A DNA stretch of 64,000 bases from Bacilli bacterium (GTDB lineage: Bacteria > Bacillota_I > Bacilli_A > RFN20 > CAG-631). Both the position numbers and the translations under genes were made by a program. Shown here in pieces: positions 1-8,407 of the stretch (positions are counted from its first letter, which is position 1; every line of letters begins with the position of its first letter). The stretch lies in contig CAAEBM010000023.1 in NCBI GenBank assembly GCA_900754115.1, positions 108,513-172,512 on the forward strand, in the 5' to 3' direction. The notes under the pieces are model-generated. The model had not been told where the DNA came from. It saw only the letters and a list, made by a program, of their open reading frames with translations, and searched no databases.

Positions 1-98
1 AAAACAATATCAACTTTTTCTTTTTTTTCATTTTCTACATAAAATTGTTCCATTTTTTTAACAAAATGTGGATAAATTTGGAAAATCACTTTATTCAT
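1..98 (-). CDS. partial CDS at window edge (N-terminus only), possibly RNase HIII
   Basis: An open frame enters the window's left edge on the minus strand and begins at an ATG at 98, with a GGTGA ribosome site just upstream and a TATAAT box at 116-121. Upstream in-frame ATGs at 104 and 110 exist but fit the ribosome site less well. Only about 32 residues are visible, starting MNKVIFQIYPHFVKKMEQFY. The pattern of a short beta strand followed by a KMEQFY helix resembles the N-terminal substrate-binding domain (DUF3378) of RNase HIII, but too little is present to name it. The rest lies outside the window. Confidence 0.45.
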   Translation of the reverse strand, partial: MNKVIFQIYPHFVKKMEQFYVENEKKEKVDIV

Positions 99-164
99 TT
101 TCATCACCATAGTATATTATACATGAAAATGAAATGATTTTCTTTCTATTTTTAAAAAAAAGGT

Positions 165-170
165 TATAAT
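165..170 (+). promoter_or_regulatory. -10 box of nagA
   Basis: A perfect TATAAT lies 18 bases before the nagA start, so the 5' leader is very short and carries only the ribosome site (GGGTGGGTGA). No clear -35 box is visible. It is divergent from the -10 box of the edge gene at 116-121. Confidence 0.5.
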
Positions 171-188
171 GAGGGTGGGTGATTAAAA

Positions 189-1322
189 ATGATTTTAAAA
201 AATGCAAAAATTGTTACTGAAAAAAAAGTCATCGACAATGGCTATTTGCAAATTGAAGGCAAAAAAATTGTCAAAGTTGGTGTGGGTGATTATCAAGGAG
301 AAGAAAAAGAAACCATTGACGTCCATGGCAATATTTTAATGCCTGGTTTTATCGATCTTCACATTCATGGATCAGGTGGTTATGACTTTATGGATGCCAA
401 TGAAGAACAATTACAAGCGATTGCCTCTTCTTTATATAAAGAAGGAACAACAAGTTTTTTAGCGACTACTTTAACGGCTGACCTCAAATCTTTATTAAAA
501 GTTTGCCGTACTGTTGCTAAGGCAAAAAAACATATTCCTTCTCTTTTAGGAATTCACTTAGAAGGTCCTTACATTGCTTTAAAATATAAAGGGGCTCAAA
601 ATGAAAAGTTTATTGCTAAACCTAGTATTGAACAACTTGAAAAAATGATTAAAGCATCAAAGAAAAATATCCGCTACATTTCTTTAGCTCCTGAAAAAGA
701 AGATGCACTTGCTTTTATTCAATATGCTACAGAACATGGCATTGTTTGTTCTGCTGGACATACCGATGCTACTTTTGCCCAAATTGAACAAGCCATTCCT
801 TATGGACTTTCTTGTACAACACACACACATAATGCAATGAGTGGACATCATCATCGCAATCCTGGTGTAGTTACTGCTGCTTTCTATTTTGATAGTCTTT
901 ATACTGAAATGATTTTAGATGGAATTCATGTCAACAAAGATGTAGTGAAAGCATTTTATAAGATTGTCGGTCCAGACCGTTTTATGATTGTCACTGACTC
1001 CTTAAGTGGAAAACATACCAATGAAGATCATTTCACATTAGGTGGCTTAGATGTCGTGAAAAAAGATGGTGCCGCTTATTTAACTACAGGCCCACTTGCT
1101 GGTTCTTTATTAACAATGGATCAAGGCGTGAGAAATTTAGCTCAATTTGCCGATATTGATTTAATTGGTTTAGCCAAAGCTAGTTCTACAAATCAAGCAA
1201 AAGCTTTACATTTAAAAGATAGAGGCGTTTTAGCTAGAAATAAAAAAGCAGATATCGTCTGCTTAGATAAAAACAATTTAAATTTACTTGCCGTCTATAA
1301 AGAAGGACAAAAAGTATATTAA
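189..1322 (+). CDS. nagA: N-acetylglucosamine-6-phosphate deacetylase
   Basis: This cytosolic amidohydrolase removes acetate from GlcNAc-6-phosphate, giving glucosamine-6-phosphate for glycolysis or wall synthesis. The 377-residue protein has the usual family length. Visible motifs in order are the metal-binding DLHIHG near residue 56, HLEGPY near 122, AGHTDATF near 192, HTHNAM near 213, DGIHVN near 242 and the catalytic-Asp VTDS near 269. The start has GGGTGGGTGA seven bases upstream. No nagB or sugar PTS gene is next to it, so it seems to stand alone; the next gene begins about 20 bases on and may be cotranscribed. The assignment is secure. Confidence 0.95.
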   Translation: MILKNAKIVTEKKVIDNGYLQIEGKKIVKVGVGDYQGEEKETIDVHGNILMPGFIDLHIHGSGGYDFMDANEEQLQAIASSLYKEGTTSFLATTLTADLKSLLKVCRTVAKAKKHIPSLLGIHLEGPYIALKYKGAQNEKFIAKPSIEQLEKMIKASKKNIRYISLAPEKEDALAFIQYATEHGIVCSAGHTDATFAQIEQAIPYGLSCTTHTHNAMSGHHHRNPGVVTAAFYFDSLYTEMILDGIHVNKDVVKAFYKIVGPDRFMIVTDSLSGKHTNEDHFTLGGLDVVKKDGAAYLTTGPLAGSLLTMDQGVRNLAQFADIDLIGLAKASSTNQAKALHLKDRGVLARNKKADIVCLDKNNLNLLAVYKEGQKVY

Positions 1323-1349
1323 TAAAATTCATAAAGGTGGTTTTTGATT

Positions 1350-1886
1350 GTGTTATTGCAATATCAAAAAGTAGTTATATTAGACATTGAGGGAAATTCT
1401 GCTTCTTCTAATGACGAATTGAAAATTACACAATTTTCAGCAATCGTTATTGAAAATGGAAAAAAACAAGAAATAAATTTTTACAACCGCAATGTAAACT
1501 TAATCCCAATGGTGGTTCAACGGCTTACGCATCTTAATCTTGCTAAATTAAAAAAAGAAGGAATTAGTGAAAGAAGACTGGTTAGAGAAATTTATCAAAT
1601 TCTAAAAAATGCCGATGTAATCTATGCTTATGGTTTTGATTTTGATAAAAAAATAATCCACTTAATGTTTAAAAAATACCATTTCCAAATCGAAAAAATG
1701 AATTGGGTAGATATTCAAGAAATCGTCAAAACTAGATTAAATCCTTCACATCTCAATTTAAAAGCACTTTCTACAGAATTAGGATTTAATGAAACTTCAT
1801 TTCATAATTCCTTGGTAGATTGCCGAGCAATTTCATATATTATTGATTATTTAGAAGCCATTGAAAGTGAAAAAGTTTTCGTATGA
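1350..1886 (+). CDS. DnaQ-fold 3'-5' exonuclease family protein (DEDDh)
   Basis: A 178-residue RNase H-fold exonuclease. The DEDDh metal ligands are visible: DIE in strand 1 (ILDIEGNS), the Asp of YGFDFD near residue 99, and the final H-x4-D as HNSLVDC. Such stand-alone domains trim RNA or DNA 3' ends or act in proofreading; the substrate cannot be told from sequence. I chose the GTG start at 1350 because AAGGTGG sits nine bases upstream; a TTG at 1344 is also in frame but crowds the site. The stop overlaps the rlmH start in an ATGA, so the two are translationally coupled. Confidence 0.75.
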   Translation: MLLQYQKVVILDIEGNSASSNDELKITQFSAIVIENGKKQEINFYNRNVNLIPMVVQRLTHLNLAKLKKEGISERRLVREIYQILKNADVIYAYGFDFDKKIIHLMFKKYHFQIEKMNWVDIQEIVKTRLNPSHLNLKALSTELGFNETSFHNSLVDCRAISYIIDYLEAIESEKVFV

Positions 1887-2329
1887 TTCGGATTGTTTGT
1901 GTTGGCAATTTAAAAGAAAAATATTTAAAAGATGCCGCTAGTGAATACATAAAAAGAATTACAAAATATAGCAAAATTGAAATCATTGAAGTCAAAGAAG
2001 TTTCCTTATTACCAAAAGATATTGCTTTAAAAGAAGAAGAAAAAGAAATCAAAAAACATTGTAAAGGATATGTTATTATTTTAGCAATAACTGGACAAAT
2101 GCTTGATAGTGTTCAATTAGCTAATAAAATAGAAGAAATACAAATGAGTGGATTTTCAGATATCACATTTGTCATTGGCAGTTCTTATGGACTAGCTAAA
2201 ACTTTATCTGGTCATTTTTCTTTAAGTTTATCCAAAATGACATTTCCTCATCAACTCACACGCATTTTATTATTAGAACAAATTTATCGTGCTTTTTCTA
2301 TTTTAAACCACACACAATATCACAAATAA
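1883..2329 (+). CDS. rlmH: 23S rRNA (pseudouridine1915-N3)-methyltransferase RlmH
   Basis: A SPOUT-class methyltransferase that methylates pseudouridine 1915 in helix 69 of 23S rRNA using S-adenosylmethionine. The protein is 148 residues; most homologues have about 155-160. The N-terminus IRIVCVGNLKEKY and the SAM-binding knot FVIGSSYGL (usual form FVIGGSLGL) are clear, as is the C-terminal HQLTRILLLEQIYRAFSI. It overlaps the exonuclease by four bases and its 3' end overlaps the convergent alr by ten bases, so no terminator separates them. Confidence 0.93.
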   Translation: MIRIVCVGNLKEKYLKDAASEYIKRITKYSKIEIIEVKEVSLLPKDIALKEEEKEIKKHCKGYVIILAITGQMLDSVQLANKIEEIQMSGFSDITFVIGSSYGLAKTLSGHFSLSLSKMTFPHQLTRILLLEQIYRAFSILNHTQYHK

Positions 2330-3330
2330 ATACGTTTTAAGCGTAAATGCGTTAAAATTTCATAAATACTGATACGATTATTTTGAGCTAATTGCTCAAT
2401 AGGAACATGTAAACTGACCAGTTCCAAAATCGTATCTTTTTTTATTTTGTAAGTTGAAAAATAAGCCGTATAATCCATGGATATTGTTCCAGCTTGTTCT
2501 AAATAAATATTTTCAAAGTAAGCATAACTTTTTAAAAATCTTCCCCAACCATTCGCATATCCTAAAGGTAAAATATAGACATACCCGTCTGTTTTTACCT
2601 TATATTGAAAATCATAGCCTACTAAATCTCCTTTTTTTACTTTTTGAATATGAGCGATAGGTGATTCAATCTCTAAAGCATTTTTAAGCATTAAATCGCG
2701 TTCAAAAAGACCATATAACCGGATTCCTACTCGACAATAATTGGTCAAATCTTCTTTTTGTAAAGAATAAGAACTAAAACAATGAATCATTAAAGAAGTC
2801 AAATCTAATCCTTTTAATGCTTCTTTAAATTTTAAATATTGATAATGATTTTTATCAGAGGTGGCAAAATGGGTCATCACTCCTTTTAAACAATACTCTG
2901 AATGATGGCGGCATATCGCGAATGCTTTTTTAAAATCATCTATGGATAGTCCTAATCGATTCATGCCTGTATTGATTTTTAAATGAAAGGGAATAGACGT
3001 ATTTTTTAAATCATTTAATTGTTTTAATGAAGTTACAATGACTTGAAAATGATACTTTTTAATTGATAAAAGATCTTTTTTTTCAAACACCCCTAATATT
3101 AAAATATCATTGGTTATTTTGGCTTGTCTTAATTTTTTACCTTCTTGTATATCTTTAACAGCAAAAACAATTCCTTTTTCATGCTTTAAATGTTGAGCTA
3201 CACGAACGGCACCAAATCCATAGGCATCATCTTTTAACACGGCTATAATATTTTTTTCATATTGACACTTCAAATGTCTGTAATTATATAAAATCGCATC
3301 GAGATTGATTTTTGCATAAGCTTTTTTCAT
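2320..3330 (-). CDS. alr: alanine racemase
   Basis: A PLP enzyme making D-alanine for peptidoglycan. The PLP lysine lies in VLKDDAYGFG near residue 34 (usual KADAYGHG). The Tyr of the second active-site acid/base is in VGYDFQY, followed by LGYANGWGR (usual GYADG) and SMDYTAYF (usual CMDQ). The C-terminus EILTHLRLKRIYL matches the family end. At 336 residues it is about 30 shorter than typical, and several motifs are drifted, but the core residues remain. ATG 3330 is preferred over 3342 because GGTGAA lies seven bases before it. It stands alone, convergent with rlmH. Confidence 0.88.
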   Translation of the reverse strand: MKKAYAKINLDAILYNYRHLKCQYEKNIIAVLKDDAYGFGAVRVAQHLKHEKGIVFAVKDIQEGKKLRQAKITNDILILGVFEKKDLLSIKKYHFQVIVTSLKQLNDLKNTSIPFHLKINTGMNRLGLSIDDFKKAFAICRHHSEYCLKGVMTHFATSDKNHYQYLKFKEALKGLDLTSLMIHCFSSYSLQKEDLTNYCRVGIRLYGLFERDLMLKNALEIESPIAHIQKVKKGDLVGYDFQYKVKTDGYVYILPLGYANGWGRFLKSYAYFENIYLEQAGTISMDYTAYFSTYKIKKDTILELVSLHVPIEQLAQNNRISIYEILTHLRLKRIYL

Positions 3331-3474
3331 AAAGTTCACCATTTTAATATATGATTGAAATTAAAATTTTATTGTTTCTTTTTCCTAAAAACTTTTTTTC
3401 TTTTTATTCGGTTAAATTCTGCATATTTTTTTAATTTAATTCATTTTTTAGATGAAAATCCAATTCGTATAGTG

Positions 3475-3480
3475 TATAAT
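3475..3480 (+). promoter_or_regulatory. -10 box of nifJ
   Basis: TATAAT 54 bases before the nifJ ATG, within an otherwise gene-free 200-base interval shared with the divergent alr. A convincing -35 box is not seen. I looked for a Rex-type TTGTGA/TCACAA palindrome here and did not see one. Confidence 0.45.
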
Positions 3481-3533
3481 ATTAACGGTGTTTTTTATAG
3501 TATATAAAAAATATTGTATTGAGGAGGAAAATT

Positions 3534-6500
3534 ATGGCAAGAAAATTTGTTTCGATGGATGGAAATACTGCTGCTGCTCATGTGGCTTATGCCTTCACAG
3601 AATTTGCAGGAATTTTTCCAATTACTCCATCATCAACGATGGCTGAGTATGTAGATGCATGGTCTGCTGCTGGTCGCAAAAATATATTTGGGACAAAAGT
3701 TAAAGTAGTTGAAATGCAATCAGAAGCCGGCGCTGCTGGTACAGTTCATGGTGCTGCACAAGCTGGTTCTTTAGCTTCTACATTTACAGCTTCACAAGGT
3801 TTACTTTTAATGATTCCAAACATTTATAAATGTGTTGGAGAATTATTACCTGTTGTCTTTCACGTTTCAGCAAGAGCAATTGCAACAAGATCTTTATCTA
3901 TCTTTGGAGATCACCAAGACATTTATGCCGTTCGTCAAACAGGAATTGCAATGCTTTGTGCGCATTCCGTTCAAGAAGTAATGGATTTAGCTCCTGTTGC
4001 TCATTTATCTGCAATTGAAGCTTCTTATCCTTTCGTCAGCTTCTTTGATGGTTTCAGAACTTCACATGAAATTCAAAAAATTGAAACATGGGATTATGAT
4101 GAATTAGCTTCTTTAGTTGACAAAGAAGCAGTGGAAAACTTCCGCAAAAATGCTTTAAATCCACACACTAATGCTCTAACACGTGGAGGAGCTGAAAATG
4201 ATGACATTTACTTCCAAGGCAGAGAAGCTCAAAATGCTCATTTTGACAAAGTTATTCATGTCGTTGAAAAACATATGCAAAAAATTAGCGAATTGACAGG
4301 ACGTCATTATGCTCCATTTACTTACTATGGTGCTGAAAATGCAACAGATGTCATTATCGCAATGGGCTCAGTTACTGAAACTGCAAAAGAAGTGGTCGAT
4401 GCCTTAACAGCAAAAGGCAAAAAAGTTGGTTTAGTAAAAGTTCATTTATATCGTCCATTTTCAGCAAAACATCTCGTTTCTGTCTTACCAGCAACAGTAA
4501 AACGCATTGCTGTTTTAGATCGTACAAAAGAAATGGGAGCTAGTGGCGAACCACTTTATTTAGATGTCGTTGCAGCTTTAAAACAAATGAATCGTAACCA
4601 AATCAGCGTCATTGGTGGACGTTATGGTTTATCTAGTAAAGATACGCAACCAAAACACATTAAATCTGTCTTTGATTTCATGAAATCAAAATCTGCTCAT
4701 ACTGACTTTACTGTAGGAATCAACGATGATGTCACCTTCAAATCAATTCCTGTTGATGAATCATTCCATGTTGCTGCAGATTACACATCCTGTCTATTCT
4801 ATGGATTAGGCTCAGATGGTACAGTATCAGCAAATAAAAACTCTATTAAAATTATTGGTGATAATACCGATTTATATGCTCAAGCTTACTTTGCATATGA
4901 TTCTAAAAAAGCAGGAGGCGCAACTCGCTCTCACTTACGTTTTGGTAAAAAACCAATTCATTCTACCTATTATATTGAACACGCGGATTTAATCTCTTGT
5001 TCTTTAGATTCTTATGTCTTTAAATATGATATGTTAAAGAGTCTTAAAAAAGGTGGAACCTTCTTATTAAATACAACCTTTACACCTGAAGAATTGGAAC
5101 AAAACTTACCAAATAGTTTTAAAAAGCAATTAGCTGAAAAGAAAGCAAAATTCTATATCATTGACGCAACATCCATTGCTCATAAGATTGGAATGGGTAG
5201 AAGAACCAATACTATTCTTCAATCAGCATTCTTTAAATTAGCAAATATCATGCCATATGATCAAGCGGTTGAATTAATGAAAGCAGCTGCTAAAAAGTCT
5301 TATGGTAAAAAAGGTGAAGAAATTGTTAAATTGAATTACTTAGCAATTGATAAAGGCGGAAAAGTAAAAAGAGTTCCTGTTAAGCCAGAATGGAAGAATT
5401 TAGAAGTTCATAAAGTAGAAAGAAAAACAGATGATGCTTATTTTGATGATTATGTAGAAGAAATCAATCACTTAAGAGGTTATGACTTACCTGTTTCTGC
5501 TTTTGTCAAGGGCGACCTTTTAACTGGTAGTATGCAACCGAATATTACTTATAAAGAAAAAAGAACCATTGCTACAGAAGTTCCTCATTGGCACAAAGAA
5601 AATTGTATTCAATGTGGTCGTTGTGTAATTGTTTGTCCTCATGCTACTATTCGTGCTTTCTTAGCAACGGAAGAAGAAGTAGCAAATGCTCCACTTGATG
5701 GCAGAGATGATGTCATTCCAGCATTAGGACCAAATATGGCTGGATTAAAATTCAAAATTCAAGTTTCTCCTGACAACTGTGTTGGTTGTGGACTTTGTGT
5801 TGCAGAATGTCCTGGTAAAGCAGGTCAAAAAGCTTTAACTATGGAAGATGTAAAACATGAATTACACCTATCTGCTTCTGCTGATTACTATTATCAAAAA
5901 GTTCCTTATCGTTCTAATTATTTCAACACAAATACTTTTAAAGGAGCCTCTTTATTAAAACCTTATTTTGAAATTTCTGGCGCTTGTGCTGGTTGTGGAG
6001 AAACTCCTTATTATCGTTTAATTTCACAATTATTTGGTAAAGATATGCTCGTTGGAAATGCAACTGGTTGTTCTTCTATTTATTGTGGCTCTGTTCCTTC
6101 TACTCCATTTGTAAAAGATGAAAATGGTGAGGGTCCTGCTTGGGCAAACTCATTATTTGAAGATAATGCTGAATATGCTTATGGAATGAGAGTGGCAACA
6201 GATATTAAGTTAAATGATATTCGCAATATTATTTTAGAAAATATTGATGGTTGTGAACCTGAATTAAAAGATGTCTTAAATCAATATTTAGAAAATCAAA
6301 ACAATCGTGAAGTCACTCGGACTTTAAAAGATAAAATCATTACTTTAGTGCAAAATAGTGCTAACCAAGGAATCAAATCTTTATTAGATTATAGCCGTGA
6401 TTTAGTAAATAAATCCATTTGGTCTATTGGTGGAGATGGATGGGCTTACGACATTGGTTATGGTGGACTTGACCATGTTCTTGCATGCAATGAAAATATT

Positions 6501-7058
6501 AATGTCTTAGTTTTAGATACAGAAGTTTATTCTAATACTGGTGGCCAAGCTTCTAAATCCACTCAAACTGGTGCGATTGCTAAATTTGCTGCAGCTGGTA
6601 AAAAGACAGCTAAAAAGGATTTAGCTTCTATTGCCATGGCTTATGGGCATGTTTATGTCGCTCAAATTTCTATGGGAGCAAATATCAATCAAACGATTAA
6701 AGCTTTAAAAGAAGCAGAATCTTATAATGGACCTTCTTTAATTATTGCTTATTCTCCATGTATTGAACATGGTATTAAAGGTGGTCTAATTAACCATCAA
6801 AAATCACAAAGAGATGCAACTGAATGTGGATATTGGCCAATCTTTAGATTTGATCCTCGCTTAGAAGCACAAGGCAAAAATCCATTACAAATCGATTGCA
6901 AAGAACCAAATTTTGATAAATATTTTGACTATATTTTATCACAAACTCGTTACAATCAATTGCCAAAAGTCAATCCTGAAAATGCACAAGCATTATTAGA
7001 TGCAAATAAAATGTATTCCATGAGACGTTGGAATAAATTAAAGAAAATGGCAGAATAA
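3534..7058 (+). CDS. nifJ: pyruvate:ferredoxin (flavodoxin) oxidoreductase
   Basis: The single-chain homodimeric enzyme of anaerobes: pyruvate + CoA to acetyl-CoA + CO2 with electrons to ferredoxin. All domains are present in 1174 residues: an N-terminal TPP pyrimidine-binding domain (ITPSSTMAEY near 30), the II/III domains, two 4Fe-4S clusters in CIQCGRCVIVCP (near 695) and CVGCGLCVAECP (near 750), the proximal cluster ligands CAGCGETPY (near 820), and the TPP diphosphate site GGDGWAYDIG with DTEVYSNTGGQ (near 970-1000). ATG 3534 follows GAGGAGG at ideal spacing. It has its own promoter and a strong terminator, so it is monocistronic. It implies an anaerobic energy metabolism with ferredoxin-linked hydrogen or reduced-product formation. 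Confidence 0.97.
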   Translation: MARKFVSMDGNTAAAHVAYAFTEFAGIFPITPSSTMAEYVDAWSAAGRKNIFGTKVKVVEMQSEAGAAGTVHGAAQAGSLASTFTASQGLLLMIPNIYKCVGELLPVVFHVSARAIATRSLSIFGDHQDIYAVRQTGIAMLCAHSVQEVMDLAPVAHLSAIEASYPFVSFFDGFRTSHEIQKIETWDYDELASLVDKEAVENFRKNALNPHTNALTRGGAENDDIYFQGREAQNAHFDKVIHVVEKHMQKISELTGRHYAPFTYYGAENATDVIIAMGSVTETAKEVVDALTAKGKKVGLVKVHLYRPFSAKHLVSVLPATVKRIAVLDRTKEMGASGEPLYLDVVAALKQMNRNQISVIGGRYGLSSKDTQPKHIKSVFDFMKSKSAHTDFTVGINDDVTFKSIPVDESFHVAADYTSCLFYGLGSDGTVSANKNSIKIIGDNTDLYAQAYFAYDSKKAGGATRSHLRFGKKPIHSTYYIEHADLISCSLDSYVFKYDMLKSLKKGGTFLLNTTFTPEELEQNLPNSFKKQLAEKKAKFYIIDATSIAHKIGMGRRTNTILQSAFFKLANIMPYDQAVELMKAAAKKSYGKKGEEIVKLNYLAIDKGGKVKRVPVKPEWKNLEVHKVERKTDDAYFDDYVEEINHLRGYDLPVSAFVKGDLLTGSMQPNITYKEKRTIATEVPHWHKENCIQCGRCVIVCPHATIRAFLATEEEVANAPLDGRDDVIPALGPNMAGLKFKIQVSPDNCVGCGLCVAECPGKAGQKALTMEDVKHELHLSASADYYYQKVPYRSNYFNTNTFKGASLLKPYFEISGACAGCGETPYYRLISQLFGKDMLVGNATGCSSIYCGSVPSTPFVKDENGEGPAWANSLFEDNAEYAYGMRVATDIKLNDIRNIILENIDGCEPELKDVLNQYLENQNNREVTRTLKDKIITLVQNSANQGIKSLLDYSRDLVNKSIWSIGGDGWAYDIGYGGLDHVLACNENINVLVLDTEVYSNTGGQASKSTQTGAIAKFAAAGKKTAKKDLASIAMAYGHVYVAQISMGANINQTIKALKEAESYNGPSLIIAYSPCIEHGIKGGLINHQKSQRDATECGYWPIFRFDPRLEAQGKNPLQIDCKEPNFDKYFDYILSQTRYNQLPKVNPENAQALLDANKMYSMRRWNKLKKMAE

Positions 7059-7063
7059 AGTTT

Positions 7064-7120
7064 AGAGTTGGTTTATCCAACTCTGGCTTTTAAAATCAGA
7101 GGAAAATTCCTCTGATTTTG
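7064..7120 (+). terminator. double hairpin terminator after nifJ
   Basis: Two adjacent hairpins follow the nifJ stop: AGAGTTGG/CCAACTCT (7064-7071, 7077-7084) and a 13-base-pair stem AAAATCAGAGGAA with its mirror at 7092-7104/7107-7119, ending in TTTT. The second is the likely intrinsic terminator and would work in both directions. Confidence 0.7.
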
Positions 7121-7169
7121 AAAGTCTACTTTTACAAATTATAGACTTAAATGATATAGAGGTGAAAAC

Positions 7170-7883
7170 ATGGGAAGAGCACATGAAGTGCGAGCAAAAT
7201 CAATGGCTGCAACCGCAGCAGCAAAATCAGCATTATATAATCGACTCAGTCGAGAAGTTTATATGGCGGCAAAAAGTGGTGTCCCTGATGTTAAAATGAA
7301 TACAACTTTAAGAAGTGCCGTTGAAAAAGCAAAAAGAGCACAAGTTCCATCACACGTCATCGAAAATGCAATTAACAAGGCAAAAGGTGGAGCTGGCGAA
7401 GCATTAAGCAGTACACGATATGAAGGATATGGTCCTGGAAATTGTTGTGTCATTGTCGATGCCTTAACCGATAATGTCAATCGCGCGGTTTCTGAAATTC
7501 GCTCTGCATTCACAAAAGTTGGTGGCAAATTAGGAGTTACAGGTTGTGTATCTCATTTATTCAATCACACGACAATTATCGAATTTAAAGGAAAAACAGT
7601 AGATGAAACCCTAGAACTTCTTTTAGAAACCGATGCCGATGTCCAAGATGTTGTAGAAGAAGATGGAAATATCGTCATTTATGCCGCCCCAGCAGATTTA
7701 AATCCAATTAAAGAAACGTTAGAAAAGGCAAATATTACGGAATTTGAAATGGCAGAAACTACTTATCTTCCATATGAAACAGTAGAATTAGATGCTGAAC
7801 AAATGGAAAAATTCAAACGAATGATGGATATGCTTGATGAAGCACAAGATGTTCAAGATGTCTATCATAATGTAAAGTTATAA
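7170..7883 (+). CDS. YebC/TACO1-family translation-associated protein
   Basis: A 237-residue member of the YebC/PmpR family, starting MGRAHEVRAKSMAATAAAKS as is typical (most have GHSKW at the start). Family members bind near the ribosomal peptidyl-transferase centre and ease translation of difficult (for example proline-rich) stretches; older annotations call them transcriptional regulators. The charged N-terminal helical domain and the acidic C-terminus (VEEDGNIVIYAAP, LDAEQMEKFKRMMDML) are both visible. It ends one base before trmL, so the two form an operon. It has its own ribosome site (GAGGTGA). Confidence 0.93.
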   Translation: MGRAHEVRAKSMAATAAAKSALYNRLSREVYMAAKSGVPDVKMNTTLRSAVEKAKRAQVPSHVIENAINKAKGGAGEALSSTRYEGYGPGNCCVIVDALTDNVNRAVSEIRSAFTKVGGKLGVTGCVSHLFNHTTIIEFKGKTVDETLELLLETDADVQDVVEEDGNIVIYAAPADLNPIKETLEKANITEFEMAETTYLPYETVELDAEQMEKFKRMMDMLDEAQDVQDVYHNVKL

Positions 7884-7884
7884 G

Positions 7885-8376
7885 ATGAATCACGTCGTTT
7901 TATATCAACCAGAAATTCCACCAAATACAGGAAATATTATGCGTACCTGTATGGCTTCTAATTCTAAATTGCATTTAATTCGTCCATTAGGTTTTGAATT
8001 GACTGATAAAGCTTTTAAAAGAGCAGGGATGGATTATTTAAAAGATTTTCAATATGAAATTTACGATAATTTTGAAGATTTTTTAAATCGTAATCAACCG
8101 AAACATTTATTTATTCTAACTCGCTTTGCTACTATTCCTCATAGCGAAATAAATTGTCAAAATGAAAAAGAAGATTATTACTTTCTTTTTGGTGGGGAAA
8201 GCAAAGGGTTACCAGATTCCATTAAAACAAAATATCAAGCGAATGCATTTCGGATTCCTATGAATCCTAATGCTAGAAGCTTAAATTTATCCAATGCTGT
8301 TGCAATTGTTGTATTTGAAGCTTTAAGACAACAAAATTATCCAAATTTATCTAAAGTTAATCTTTTAGAAGGTTAA
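7885..8376 (+). CDS. trmL: tRNA (cytidine/uridine-34-2'-O)-methyltransferase
   Basis: A SPOUT methyltransferase that methylates the ribose at the wobble position of tRNA-Leu species. The 163-residue length is exactly that of TrmL/YibK. Motifs: LYQPEIPPNTGNIMRTC at the N-terminus, HLIRPLGF with KRAGMDYL, and the SAM knot LFGGESKGLP followed by IPMNPNARSLNLSNAVAIV. It starts one base after yebC, which points to coupled translation. Confidence 0.93.
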   Translation: MNHVVLYQPEIPPNTGNIMRTCMASNSKLHLIRPLGFELTDKAFKRAGMDYLKDFQYEIYDNFEDFLNRNQPKHLFILTRFATIPHSEINCQNEKEDYYFLFGGESKGLPDSIKTKYQANAFRIPMNPNARSLNLSNAVAIVVFEALRQQNYPNLSKVNLLEG

Positions 8377-8407
8377 AAAAAACGTTAGAATTGTCTAACG
8401 TTTTTTT
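8375..8407. terminator. bidirectional terminator between trmL and the GHL10 gene
   Basis: ACGTTAGA (8382-8389) pairs with TCTAACGT (8394-8401), flanked by an A-run and a T-run, so both converging genes are served. Confidence 0.85.

Noticed and set aside
7259..7528. An 89-residue frame antisense to yebC
   Set aside because: No ribosome site or recognisable motif; the sense strand is clearly yebC.
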